A DNA stretch of 36,108 bases from Bacteroidota bacterium. Its GTDB lineage: Bacteria > Bacteroidota > Rhodothermia > Rhodothermales > Bin80. The translations under genes were made by a program, and so were the position numbers. Location: contig JAPOTS010000077.1 of assembly GCA_026709065.1 (NCBI GenBank), positions 1-36,108 of the forward strand. The letters are read 5' to 3'. Under the pieces are notes generated by a model that was not told the DNA's origin, did no database searches, and saw only the letters and a program-made list of their open reading frames with translations. Shown here one piece after another: positions 19,701-27,176 of this stretch (its first letter is position 1; each line of letters begins with the position of its first letter).

Positions 19701-20297
19701 GAAGTAGCGGAACATGACATTCGTAGCGAAATCGCCCGTGTTCGCGTAGGATTGCAGGGGGCACTGAAAGTTCACGAATCAATCCGACCCTACATTGAGA
19801 CAAATGTGCGTCAAGATGGCGGAGCTGCAGAAACCGGGATTGGACTTGAGCTCGGTGGTGGTGTTCGGTTTGCGTTTGGGCCATTAAAAGGAGAGCTTCA
19901 GACCCAAGGGCTTTTGATGCATACCGCAGATGGGTTTAATGAGTGGGGCATGTCCGGCTTTGTCCAGTTTGGACGAGGCCCAGAAGGATTGACGATGGCT
20001 ATTCGCCCCTCATGGGGGCCAACTCATCTAGGAAACCTGCATCGGCAACAGACCATCTTAGATACTCGGCCTTCTACATCAAATCAGCAACGCACCGAAA
20101 TTGAATTTGCATATGGAATCCCATTAAAGGTTGGTATCGCTCGCTCAGTTGCGGGCGTGACCCAGCTGTCTACGGGTAGGATGTACCGCTTGGGGACGGA
20201 GCTACGCCCATCAGATTGGATGAGTCTCTCCCTCTTTGGCCTTGCACATTCACAGCGAGACGTAGGGCTAAATCTGAGAGGTACTCTCACCTATTGA
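13722..20297 (+). CDS. Giant Calx-beta-repeat surface protein with autotransporter-like beta-barrel
   Basis: A 2191-aa protein. Residues 1-40 look like an extended signal peptide (basic/aromatic n-region, then KEILLLGLCLVCFLPNVVLS). Residues about 150-1775 hold some 15 beta-sandwich repeats of 95-110 aa with a shared pattern: EGxSxxFxVxL, VTVxI, a NWNxxQxVTV-like strand, E/D-rich turn, LTASGGGY, and a closing DD. The last two (about 1557-1775) are canonical Calx-beta domains (GTASAGxDY). Repeats 9 and 10 carry Cys pairs. After a linker, residues about 1850-2191 form alternating strands (VWGQGAYTRF to the terminal LRGTLTY) like an autotransporter barrel ending in an aromatic residue. Probably a type V-like, self-translocated adhesin. 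It is monocistronic and convergent with the usher operon. Confidence 0.82.
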   Translation: MLRIYFSIYFNSVAEFETQLKEILLLGLCLVCFLPNVVLSQVQPVPITPHVDKDSLAQFRFVEGESSSPLHVSIGVGDGRDPSLESTEFWDMGGVDLFRLGDSRIDDFEIYEFDELIGPVWNLNQGDLENVQSDNSRNKLAGLQIGNAQNISQNSITILEGNSTTFTLSLTAQPTSDVTATITGHVGTDLILSDAVFTFTNLNWNTQQEITLTANQDTDAIHEDPIQLTFTYSGANNIPSNSVTVTILDDEISWSYPPRRVREGHGINYRVELLDQLTPPSGDVTFTISGHQGTDLIPLADQLVFQHSKWQISQRLTFITTADIDDQEDEVTVTLTASGGGFDGLKYTADITITERVPFDEYVPEGESILSKTYYLLLSNLRSYNTSVSINNYQGTDLSVDPTTHIIPPSGFTRCYPYCDVEIYPTETIYYYYISEPFQSRLTAAEDPDAKDDHVYLQMRTSSGRNALILVTIGDKNAPSLIVSPIELSITEGQTGSFNVKLSDAPLGNLGNNDVNVSIIRENFSDLTPDQYSLTFNSSNWDVAQVVRLSARDDSDIEDDDFEVVSLLASGGGFDDKRGRVNVTIVDNDEGSLVIRPDPLNVDEGSSKFFAVSLDSKPKNRVTVNISEFSKPDLTRTPAILTFLPTDFNTVQQVRVRAYNDVNSINESDTLTITASGGGYDDTYKLPVNVNDLGVAELVIDPESLDIHEGGSDSFEVFLTIEPTSEVTVTIPAFNTESIAHNSGALTFNSSNYNEPQSVTVEALEDVNDNTESETITLTASGGGYADVTGQLQVNVIEDDEGVADLNIVPKSLDIHEGGSDSFEVSLTIEPTSEVTVTIPPFNNTESLARNPESLTFTPSDYSLPQLVTVEALQDENHINESETITLTASGGGYTDLTGTISITALDPTVSLLASPTTVSEEDEVAVIVDVSMSLQTDLSIPIVYEPNGENPATYSDDYTGPSEITILAGRLRGTGQISILSDESTEPTNETFTVALGTLPTSVDQGSSYSHVITILKDDAPPPPPQVRLSVSPNPVDEGKSATITATLTRILNQTITIPVVCTPLNTTQRSDYDCPANVTIPSGVLSDDAMLTTNIDEDTDNERLSIALSTHPSVDIGPSSPVTLIINDITQSVATLSVSHRQVEEGSEVNITVQVSTPPLVAISIPVECSSTEAEADDYTCPDEIWIAPREDSGDDTIYIEDDDLTEDDERFTVTLGTSTYQISGPSSHEVTILANDEALILLSHTSLTITEGSDKRYTVELSSEPQAPVTIQIAESTGRITWSPPTLIFTSTNWNSPREVTIEAEEDDNTMTESTSLTHTASSSDINYNGLSDNLVVTIPDSDTPNLFIDPPTLSIPEGKSDKFEVKLSTQPSEPVTVQISPFMNPELSHDRDILSFTPTNWNQEQIVTVNAGTDDDAEPDAPETLTLTASRGGYNGITDEVRVSIQETGSKGIRLAPTSLTIEEQGDPGTYTVALDSEPTANVQVTFNSDTPKATFNHPGLLFTPSNWRIPQTVTVQAVNDSDNADETITLVHTASGGGYDDERADLNLRIQDENPLTVSIFDETERENNEKVELRVELSQPTELLVSVRYKTIAGTASAGSDYIASEGIILFDPGSTKGRLQIELENDELPEPDERFTVQLPSATNAIIARSTGEVTIFDDDASASTIRIEDQVVSESDQTARFNVHLSTPSEVPIVVHYRTENGTASAGQDYYAQSGMLTFAPGDLQQEIEVNLVGSSSNQQGKTFAVHLESASKAKIEKAVAIATINNDDDAIAIDVMKAYTARFVRTSTIQVLEAIRERNRPIESSCFADQRANLVQLWGSVSDWTPSLGELLAGCRVVQQHERDDGWFSVWGQGAYTRFHGQVDNALTLRGGVTTGMLGADYRWQNGWMAGLIVTRSQGDGSFHIDQKRGEVDASLTGLVPYVSVQGADWSAWMSMGYGRGQTEVESLDGGLASIFGAAGVQGKWISGDAIGLTVHGDVLVAGAEVAEHDIRSEIARVRVGLQGALKVHESIRPYIETNVRQDGGAAETGIGLELGGGVRFAFGPLKGELQTQGLLMHTADGFNEWGMSGFVQFGRGPEGLTMAIRPSWGPTHLGNLHRQQTILDTRPSTSNQQRTEIEFAYGIPLKVGIARSVAGVTQLSTGRMYRLGTELRPSDWMSLSLFGLAHSQRDVGLNLRGTLTY
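15831..15926 (+). repeat. Near-identical intragenic DNA repeat, copy 1
   Basis: These 96 bases differ from 16155-16250 at only three positions by my reading. They encode the start of repeat 6 (from about residue 704). The offset between copies is 324 bp, i.e. 108 codons, so frame is preserved. Confidence 0.85.
16155..16250 (+). repeat. Near-identical intragenic DNA repeat, copy 2
   Basis: Second copy of the 96-base segment at 15831-15926, encoding the start of repeat 7 (from about residue 812). A further shared block of about 36 bp lies at 16034 and 16361. Other repeats in the gene are far more diverged, pointing to a recent duplication or gene conversion. Confidence 0.85.
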
Positions 20298-20618
20298 TCA
20301 CATGCCCCTTTTTAATTAAACCACATTCAACAGTTATAGATGGGCAATGGAAATCTGGGAATTTGCAACTTCTCAGTCTCATCTGGTTTGTACCAGGCCT
20401 AAATTGTGGGCATTGTATCCATCTTGAGTTCAGAGCTTTTGTACTGCTTTGTTGCACGCCCAACTCCTAAGCGAAACTTTTAATTATCACTGGTGGAAAT
20501 TCTAATTGTCGTTGTTGAAAAAAGCAGCTAAGGATAGACAAGAATCATCAACTTTATCAACAATAGCCCAGTCACTTTAAACCATAGGGGGCCAAATAAT
20601 CATAGACGTTAAAGCGAT
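20298..20618. other. Convergent intergenic region, no gene seen
   Basis: This lies between the 3' ends of the giant surface-protein gene (plus) and the ExbB-like gene (minus). No open frame looks coding. Weak inverted repeats are present: ctggt/accag around 20380-20395, and ttgttga (20512-20518) with tcaacaa (20557-20563). Neither has a proper T-tract, so a terminator cannot be assigned, although two transcripts must end here. Confidence 0.5.
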
Positions 20619-21314
20619 CTAATTGTGTGAGGGGCGTTCTCCTTTTGCCGACAGGGCATACGCACTGGCAATCGTCCATTTCTTTAATGTATTGTATCGC
20701 TTACGTAGCGATGCTTGCAAGAATACATTCAGCGGCCAAAGGATCAGACGCACGACCAATGCCAACATAGTAGACACCACGGCAATACCTAAACCAACTA
20801 AGTCAGACCCCTCATGCCGGCTACCACTCATAAAGAGAACAAAAATTCCAAGAAGGGTTCCAAGCAATCCAAGACTCAAGGCGATATACACGGCCGCTGT
20901 GATGTAGCGTTCCGTTTCTTTGTACCTTTCATGATCAAGTCTAATGAATTGAAAAGCATAATCAATCATTGATTGAGATGTGCCTCCACGATTGTATTCC
21001 TCAAGAATCAAACTCCCAATGACGACAAAAGGATTGCGTGTTTTACTCTGTTCAATGGAATGAGAGAATTCATGTTCAGTCATATTCTCCACATTGATCT
21101 TGAGCATAGAATTACTGCCTCGCCATTGTAAAAATTGTCTGACATAGGCAGAGATTAACATAAATAAGCCAATGACAAACAATGCACCCAGAGGCCACTC
21201 AAAGCCCTGAGCATACTGGATAATATCCCACGGGGTCAGAGGGATCGGAGATTCATTCGCTGCCTGGCCAGAAACAGGCATAGCAGCTTGAACAAAGAGT
21301 AAGAAATTTATCAT
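20619..21314 (-). CDS. ExbB/TolQ/MotA-family proton channel subunit
   Basis: A 231-aa inner-membrane protein with three visible helices: about residues 40-60, and the paired helices in AAVYIALSLGLLGTLLGIF and GLGIAVVSTMLALVVRL, the signature of the MotA/TolQ/ExbB superfamily. These proteins form the pentameric stator channel that uses proton motive force. The frame extends upstream to 21404, but ATG 21314 is preferred because the longer form would overlap the usher gene by 77 bp and the extra residues look non-coding. It is the last of eight genes. It should pair with the two ExbD-like proteins encoded upstream. Confidence 0.85.
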   Translation of the reverse strand: MINFLLFVQAAMPVSGQAANESPIPLTPWDIIQYAQGFEWPLGALFVIGLFMLISAYVRQFLQWRGSNSMLKINVENMTEHEFSHSIEQSKTRNPFVVIGSLILEEYNRGGTSQSMIDYAFQFIRLDHERYKETERYITAAVYIALSLGLLGTLLGIFVLFMSGSRHEGSDLVGLGIAVVSTMLALVVRLILWPLNVFLQASLRKRYNTLKKWTIASAYALSAKGERPSHN

Positions 21315-21327
21315 AAGGGAGGTAATG

Positions 21328-23790
21328 TTAACGAATTTGGAATGATTGAGTCCGTACAGGTTGAACTTCCAATATCTGTGTATATCCACTGAGATCCTCA
21401 ACACCTAATAAATCTATGAGTTCAACGCGATAGCTACCAGGCGGCAACAGCGCAGTAAACTGTCCCTGCTGCGAAACTGCTGCCCGAAGCACTTCTGTCT
21501 GCCCCTGATAGAAAATGACAACGGCCAAAGTTGGAGAACTCAGAGGAAGATTCTCTAACACGCCTGTAACAATAGTATTACGATGGATTGGTATTTCAAT
21601 GTATTTGGTTTCGCCCGGATCAGATAGGAAGCTAAAACTGGTTCCTGTGGGCAGATCAAGTTCTGGCCCTTCAATAGACCGCGGATCAATCACGACCTGA
21701 TACTGAGTACTCGGAACTAAATAATCTGCCCTAAATGTGCCAGATCCGTCAGCTTCCGTTCGGGCTCGCATCACATTAAGATCCAAACCATCATAAGGAA
21801 TTTCTCCTTGATTACGCCTCCCATCCCGATTGGTGTCTACAAAGGGGCGCAGGAGTGCACTACTCCATAGCTGAGATTCTCGGGAAAAGAGTAATCCACG
21901 GCTCAGTGACATTGAGCCATAGAAGCTCTGCTGGTTATAGGGGTTGTTTGGTTCAAACACCGTATGGCTTGAAAAACCTGCCCACGGGGCATTCATTCGA
22001 ATAGAAATTGATGTGTTGATCGCTTCAGCAGGGATGTTGTATCCGATACGTGCACCAAATGAGAATCTGCGATAAGACGCATGAACGGTCAGCCCTGCAA
22101 AATCAAACGATTCATAGCGCCCGCCTTGGCCTTGAAACCCAATTCGACCACGCACGCCTCTAATTTGACTGTAACGCGTGAGCGAGGTGCGCCATTGAAT
22201 TCGAGTATCACTGGGAGTATCTGACTGGAATTGTGTCATTCTGGGGCCTCCAGCAAAAATCAAACTGATTCGACGAGACAGCCGAAACGTGCCAGATCCG
22301 TCTAACTGCATAGTGGTATTTCCCCCAAATGATTCAAAACGTGTTCCATTAATAAATAGGCTCATCCCACCAACATTCCAACCAGCACGTCCAACAAAGC
22401 GCTGACGATAGTAGGTTAATCCCGGTTCAGTCGCCATCTCTGCCTCAGTTTGCAATTGAAACTGTCGACTAAACCACTGCAATGTAGCACGAAAAGCAGG
22501 ATTGGGATAAACGACCTCACCGCTAAACATAGTAGATCCCCCAATGTTAGTCACAATTCCGAGGGATGCCGCCTGTATGGAATCCACTTGCGAAAAGCTC
22601 CCGAGCGTGGTAATATTGTCTGAAATACCATAACTCAACCGAAGTTGCCCATAACTAGCAGAATGATCATATTGGTTACGACCAGCCTGTAAGTCCCAGT
22701 ATAACGTTTTGGATGGCAATAAATCCTCGGTGATCAATAAATAGCGGGTTTGCCGAGTGGGTATTCCTCCATTGGCTGGGACGATCTCCAATTCAACACC
22801 TGATGTCCCGTAATAGGCAGGAACAGACAACTGATAACGACCCTGCCCATCGGCCTGAACTCGGCTAGCCACCACCCCACCTACCAGTGCAGAAACTAAC
22901 GCGTTCGGCTCAGCAACCCCATCTAGCTTGGCCTCCCTCTGCTGATGACGCGTCGAAAGAGGGCGATTACTCATCTGAATCCCTTCATAGGTTTGTCGCA
23001 CAGGCCATTGATTGACATTAGCGCGACCCAGTGCAAACTGGGTGAGATATGCAGAGCGAGGAAAATCAAGCGTATAACTAAATTGCCTTAGGGTCGTCGT
23101 CCCTGAATACGAAGTCGTGGCATCCGCACGTAACTGTCCCCATAGCGCACTCGCACGCACACTCAAAAAACCCGTATAATCAATATCACGCCCCGAATAA
23201 TGTGTGCGATTAAACCGATACCCAAGTTGAGTACCTCCGATAAAACGCCGATTCCGACCATAGAGCATCGGCCCAATCCCAAGCCTAGGGGAAAGAACTT
23301 GAGGACGAAACTCATCGGCAAATAATACTTGCGAAGGACGAAGGATCAACTTATCAATATCATAGGTCAGCGCTCCCAGAGGGAAAATCCGTTCAAGATT
23401 GGAGGGGGTCAACAGATAACGTTCCCCATTAAGGAAATAACCACCAGTGATAAGTGTATCGCTGTGCTGCATACCGTTCTCAGACTGGCGTAAGAACGTA
23501 CCTCCAGCAAAATCGACTTCATAGGCCCATTGATTATTCGTAGCCTTGACCACCATTTGGGGGGTGTCCACCTTCATGTTGAGTGCCGTGAACACCGCGA
23601 CCACATCAATGAAGTATGCTTCCAGATCTGGATCCAAAAAGGCTGCTACAGGGCGAACAGGTTGTGATAATGATGACACGGGGCTCAAGAGCCACGGTGA
23701 CTCCTGCAACACACGTATCTGATCTTGCGCCTGAGCGGTCAGTGTTAAAAGCAAAACTAGAATACCCCAGCAAGATTTCTTGATCCTCAT
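21328..23790 (-). CDS. Outer-membrane usher-like protein (PapC/FimD/CS1-usher related)
   Basis: 820 aa with a signal peptide (MRIKKSCWGILVLLL... AQAQ). The order matches an usher: an N-terminal periplasmic domain (FLNGERYLLTPSNLERIFPLG), strand-rich barrel, a plug-like beta-sandwich (about residues 270-370: YEGIQMSNRPLST, NALVSALVGG, GQGRYQLSVPAYYG), more barrel, then a C-terminal PFVDTNRDGRRNQGEIPYDG segment and a final beta domain (about 740-820). Fimbrial ushers export and assemble surface fibres from chaperone-bound subunits. A TTG at 23802 opens the frame, but ATG 23790 is preferred. The assignment rests on domain order and motifs; similarity to classical FimD is remote. It sits between a TPR lipoprotein and an ExbB-like gene. 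Confidence 0.7.
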   Translation of the reverse strand: MRIKKSCWGILVLLLTLTAQAQDQIRVLQESPWLLSPVSSLSQPVRPVAAFLDPDLEAYFIDVVAVFTALNMKVDTPQMVVKATNNQWAYEVDFAGGTFLRQSENGMQHSDTLITGGYFLNGERYLLTPSNLERIFPLGALTYDIDKLILRPSQVLFADEFRPQVLSPRLGIGPMLYGRNRRFIGGTQLGYRFNRTHYSGRDIDYTGFLSVRASALWGQLRADATTSYSGTTTLRQFSYTLDFPRSAYLTQFALGRANVNQWPVRQTYEGIQMSNRPLSTRHQQREAKLDGVAEPNALVSALVGGVVASRVQADGQGRYQLSVPAYYGTSGVELEIVPANGGIPTRQTRYLLITEDLLPSKTLYWDLQAGRNQYDHSASYGQLRLSYGISDNITTLGSFSQVDSIQAASLGIVTNIGGSTMFSGEVVYPNPAFRATLQWFSRQFQLQTEAEMATEPGLTYYRQRFVGRAGWNVGGMSLFINGTRFESFGGNTTMQLDGSGTFRLSRRISLIFAGGPRMTQFQSDTPSDTRIQWRTSLTRYSQIRGVRGRIGFQGQGGRYESFDFAGLTVHASYRRFSFGARIGYNIPAEAINTSISIRMNAPWAGFSSHTVFEPNNPYNQQSFYGSMSLSRGLLFSRESQLWSSALLRPFVDTNRDGRRNQGEIPYDGLDLNVMRARTEADGSGTFRADYLVPSTQYQVVIDPRSIEGPELDLPTGTSFSFLSDPGETKYIEIPIHRNTIVTGVLENLPLSSPTLAVVIFYQGQTEVLRAAVSQQGQFTALLPPGSYRVELIDLLGVEDLSGYTQILEVQPVRTQSFQIR

Positions 23791-23805
23791 CAACGATTGC
23801 AAGAA

Positions 23806-25389
23806 TTAATCCCCAGTCTGATTACGTATCATCCGAAATCGGGACAGAAAAGACGCAGCCTTTTCATTGTTGCCAATACGCCGATACAAATTCCCCATCT
23901 CACGCAAGTAGTTCAACTTATCTTCCTTCGGAAATTGATCAAATGCATTTTCAATTTCTGACTCCATACCTAATGCTTGTTCAGGGTTATAGCGCGCCAG
24001 TTTAAGGGCCTCAACATACGCCCTACCAGCGTAACTGCTTTGTGTCTCTACGACCTGCATCAAATAAGTGAACGCACGGGCAGACTGTCCCTCTTGGTGA
24101 TGAGATAATGCACGCTCAAATAATGCACCCGAATAGGCCAAACGTACATCTTCCTTAAATTGAGGATAAGGCATTGAAGCGAGGCTTAACGTATCGGATG
24201 CATCGGTGCTTGGGGCCATGACAGGAACTGGGGTAAAGTCTTTGATTGTATACCAGAGTCCTTTCAAGGTATCTAATGCTGAATCTTCTATTCCATTACT
24301 GTGGGATAAAATGGCATGGTTATACGTGGCCTCCCAAATCGCAGTATTCCGGGTAAGCTGAGGGATGAGATTTCTCAATTCAGCAATGACCTCAAGTGGG
24401 GAATCCGAAGCAACCGTACGTAAGCTGTCAAACACCAAACGATGGTCTAAATTAAAGAAGTCCCATTGGGCCCAATTGAGCTCCTGGGTGGCAAAATTAA
24501 ATTGTTCATCATTGGTTGCATACTGACGGGACTGCATCAATGCACGGAAGACACCTTCGCCGTTTCTGCTATTGACAAATGAGCGGTATGCACGTACACC
24601 GTAGTTGAAGACCAATGCACTGTCAACGATGGCATCATCAAATGACAGCTCAGCATCATCAAGAACTGTCTGAGTAGCGCGAAGCCACATTACAGCACTC
24701 AGAGATGTGCGCTCAAGTTGATCCAGTGCGAGAGCAATCTCTGCCCATAACCCGTGCTCATCAGCACGTAGTAACACTAATTCTCTTAAAATAGAGAGCA
24801 TCTGCTCCCATGCCTGCTGCTCCCGAAGGAAATTAGCACGGATCGCATACACTTGGGCGAGTTGATACCTTGACTCTTCGTGCCGCGGATTCAACATGAC
24901 CGCTTGTTCAAATCGTGACTGTGCATTCGCTAAAAGGCCCAATACTTGAGCCGTATCCTGAGATGCCTGAGCACGGGCGGCAGCCGAGAGTGACTCTTGA
25001 GCACCAGCTAATGCATCTGTAAATGAGGTGGTATCTACGGTCGTAGGCTCCTGAGAAATACTGGATAGAACGGAGGGTCCCGCTACATCCGTTAAAAGGC
25101 TTTCAGCATAATTAATCAATCGTTGTCCTTCCAAGTATTGGGCTGAGGCCTGCACTTGAGCATCGGCATGGACAAAGGTGCTATCAAAGTCTTCTATGAC
25201 CTCGTTGATAACGAGCGAATCAATTCCTGGTAACGGTGCCGACACAAATGCGACGGGTTCAGGTTCGGGGTTGATCACTGGAGGCGGGCTCTCTACCACT
25301 GCCGCGGTCCCTCCACATCCAAACACTACCGTGATTGATAGAATTGATAACCAGTGACCTACGTTTGTTATGTAGTTAGGTTTGTTCAT
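23806..25389 (-). CDS. TPR-like periplasmic lipoprotein
   Basis: A 527-aa protein with a signal anchor and lipobox VVFGC (Cys near residue 25), a Pro/Glu-rich linker, then helix-rich TPR-type repeats from about residue 135 (ALAGAQESLSAAA, ANAQSRFEQAVMLNPRHEESRYQLAQVY) through the C-terminus (AGRAYVEALKLARYNPEQA, LREMGNLYRRIGNNEKAASF). It is probably anchored to the outer membrane as an assembly scaffold, comparable in role to TPR proteins in Tol-Pal (CpoB) or gliding (GltE) systems; that comparison is inference. It is 3 bp from an ExbD-like gene and 15 bp from the usher-like gene. Confidence 0.75.
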   Translation of the reverse strand: MNKPNYITNVGHWLSILSITVVFGCGGTAAVVESPPPVINPEPEPVAFVSAPLPGIDSLVINEVIEDFDSTFVHADAQVQASAQYLEGQRLINYAESLLTDVAGPSVLSSISQEPTTVDTTSFTDALAGAQESLSAAARAQASQDTAQVLGLLANAQSRFEQAVMLNPRHEESRYQLAQVYAIRANFLREQQAWEQMLSILRELVLLRADEHGLWAEIALALDQLERTSLSAVMWLRATQTVLDDAELSFDDAIVDSALVFNYGVRAYRSFVNSRNGEGVFRALMQSRQYATNDEQFNFATQELNWAQWDFFNLDHRLVFDSLRTVASDSPLEVIAELRNLIPQLTRNTAIWEATYNHAILSHSNGIEDSALDTLKGLWYTIKDFTPVPVMAPSTDASDTLSLASMPYPQFKEDVRLAYSGALFERALSHHQEGQSARAFTYLMQVVETQSSYAGRAYVEALKLARYNPEQALGMESEIENAFDQFPKEDKLNYLREMGNLYRRIGNNEKAASFLSRFRMIRNQTGD

Positions 25390-25392
25390 GAA

Positions 25393-25752
25393 TCAATTTG
25401 AATTGACTAAGAAAGTTGCATTTCTGCCAGCATTCTGGATCACACGATTCACACTCAGCAGCAAAAATGCGGGTGCCGACTCATCGGCATGAATCTCAAC
25501 GATCTGATTGGGCTGAATGGTTTGAGCTAATCCAAAAAGTCTGTCAGGGGGTAATAGTTGCTGTTCATTGGAAGAATCCAGATAATAGATTTCGCCGTTC
25601 TCGTCGATGGAAATCTGTAATGGGCGAAGAATTAATCCGCTCTCAGAAATCTCTTGGCTCACTGGCAGGTCTATATCAAACTCTGGCACGACGGCCACCG
25701 CAACCAAAGAAGCCAATATGATCAAAACGATATCTACCATTGATTCATCCAT
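25393..25752 (-). CDS. ExbD/TolR-like protein 2
   Basis: 119 aa with a five-residue cytoplasmic stub, one helix (MVDIVLIILASLVAVAVV) carrying the Asp expected for proton relay, and a periplasmic domain with the ExbD-type VEIHADESAPAF strand and SVNRVIQNAGRNATFLVN helix-strand end. It should form the rotor/plug dimer within the ExbB-like pentamer. The start overlaps the TonB-like gene by 8 bp. The N-terminus is unusually short for ExbD. Confidence 0.8.
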   Translation of the reverse strand: MDESMVDIVLIILASLVAVAVVPEFDIDLPVSQEISESGLILRPLQISIDENGEIYYLDSSNEQQLLPPDRLFGLAQTIQPNQIVEIHADESAPAFLLLSVNRVIQNAGRNATFLVNSN

Positions 25753-26779
25753 TTTCCAAAGCGTCTATTTGCGGTTTCCACCAATTGACAAAGATCTGAT
25801 ATTCCCGACGTGCTTGGGGGCTTTCCGCCGAAAGCTCCTCAGTCTCCAAGAGAACCACTTCCATTACCTCCCCTCGTTCTACAATCCCTTCCTCAAAGTA
25901 ATTGATCTGATACTGCAATGCAGGGTCTACAAAGTAGTAGATTTCCTCCCCATCAATCCATGCAATATGAAGGGTTCGGTTAATGGGGGAATACATCATC
26001 TGCAGGTTATAGGTGTTGGGACCTATGATGACCATCTCATTGATGGTCAAATCTGAAGATTTTTGCTCAAAGACGGTTCGAACAGGGCGATCTAATTCAT
26101 TAAGACGCTCCAGCATCCAGCGAATCACGGCATTCTCTCGTATAATCTCTTCCGAGGTCAGAGAAACATCTTCATCAAAGTCTTCAACAATGGATTCTAC
26201 AAGACGGTCAGGTTGATCGGGGCGAAGCACTAACTCAGCTTGAGATACATCAACTCCAGAGCTGAGTTGGGAGTTGCCGACGGAAACAGATCCAGTTACG
26301 ATATTGGGTTTCAGCGTCCATGATGCGGTGGATTTTTGAGGGGCGAGATTTGGATCCAGATCGTTTGAGCTGCTACTTCCAAAAATGCCCAGATCATCTT
26401 GTCCACCAAAATCCAATCCAAAATCCGCTTGAAGCGCCAATGATTCTGTCTCTCCTCGATCTGACTGCGTTGCATCCTCTTCAATGAGTTTGAACGATGA
26501 CATCTCTGTAAAACTTGACAACAGCTCATCTAATTGTTCGGCAGTGGCTTCGGGCTCCGAAACTTCATCCTCTATGGGAGGTTCGGTTGACTCTTCGGCA
26601 GCCACGGCCATTTCAATGGCCTCCAACATAATCAGGTCTAGTGATCGATCCACGCGATCTCGACGAGGCATTGGAATGACGTTGCTGACAATCACAATAA
26701 ATCCTAGTACTAGTACGAACAACCCAATGGTAATTGGTTGTCCCTTTTTGTCAGCTTCATGTTGGAATAAATTAGTCAT
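25745..26779 (-). CDS. TonB-like membrane-anchored periplasmic protein
   Basis: 344 aa with one N-terminal helix (ITIGLFVLVLGFIVIVSNVIP), then a long acidic, Pro/Glu/Ser-rich linker (about residues 60-200) and a folded, beta-rich C-terminal domain (about 215-344, including MVIIGPNTYNLQMMY and LHIAWIDGEEIYYF). This topology is that of TonB/TolA energy transducers, but I do not see a standard TonB C-terminal motif. Lying between two ExbD-like genes, it is the natural candidate to carry energy from the proton channel across the periplasm to the usher-like protein. Function is inference. Confidence 0.6.
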   Translation of the reverse strand: MTNLFQHEADKKGQPITIGLFVLVLGFIVIVSNVIPMPRRDRVDRSLDLIMLEAIEMAVAAEESTEPPIEDEVSEPEATAEQLDELLSSFTEMSSFKLIEEDATQSDRGETESLALQADFGLDFGGQDDLGIFGSSSSNDLDPNLAPQKSTASWTLKPNIVTGSVSVGNSQLSSGVDVSQAELVLRPDQPDRLVESIVEDFDEDVSLTSEEIIRENAVIRWMLERLNELDRPVRTVFEQKSSDLTINEMVIIGPNTYNLQMMYSPINRTLHIAWIDGEEIYYFVDPALQYQINYFEEGIVERGEVMEVVLLETEELSAESPQARREYQIFVNWWKPQIDALENG

Positions 26780-26785
26780 GAATAC

Positions 26786-27172
26786 TCAGTTGTTAACGGT
26801 GCAGGTCCACTTCTTGAACTCACATAAATCCAGGAGTTCTACCAGCTCCTGCACACTCGCCTGCAGAGTCGGAATGAGAACAAATACAACACCTGTGCGG
26901 GACTCAACGATTTGACTCATACAAGCCTCAAGCGACTGTATTGACACCAGATCACAGAACGTCTGTACACCATCCTCAATCCAGAAGCGTTGATCCCCAG
27001 AAAAGTGTAAGTTATGGACCGTTAACTCTAAGGGTTGGCTTTGAGCTTGCTCAACATCTCCAGGGAGTGCAACATTATTGCGGGGCGTGGTTTCTGTCAA
27101 GAGCAGAAACCCCACTAAAAGCACGAAGCCGAGATCAATAAACACCATTAAGTCGCTCCGATCCTCATTCAT
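26786..27172 (-). CDS. ExbD/TolR-like protein 1
   Basis: 128 aa: cytoplasmic MNEDRSDLM, one helix with the proton-relay Asp (FIDLGFVLLVGFLLLT), then NVALPGD like the ExbD periplasmic start, and a C-terminal domain ending in LVELLDLCEFKKWTCTVNN. ATG 27172 gives the standard ExbD N-terminus and a 4-bp gap from the gene upstream; longer starts overlap it. A second, divergent ExbD-like gene follows the TonB-like gene, so the motor probably has two different ExbD-type subunits. Three Cys residues lie in the periplasmic part. Confidence 0.8.
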   Translation of the reverse strand: MNEDRSDLMVFIDLGFVLLVGFLLLTETTPRNNVALPGDVEQAQSQPLELTVHNLHFSGDQRFWIEDGVQTFCDLVSIQSLEACMSQIVESRTGVVFVLIPTLQASVQELVELLDLCEFKKWTCTVNN

Positions 27173-27176
27173 TTTT

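Noticed and set aside
19495-19884. Minus-strand open frame of 129 codons opposite the barrel domain
   Set aside because: His/Arg/Leu-rich composition typical of an antisense shadow of a real coding strand.
13722-20297. T9SS cargo protein
   Set aside because: The C-terminus is a barrel-like domain ending in Tyr, not a T9SS C-terminal sorting domain.
21315-21404. Extended N-terminus of the ExbB-like protein
   Set aside because: It would overlap the usher-like gene by 77 bp in another frame; the residues look like a read-out of that gene, so ATG 21314 was chosen.
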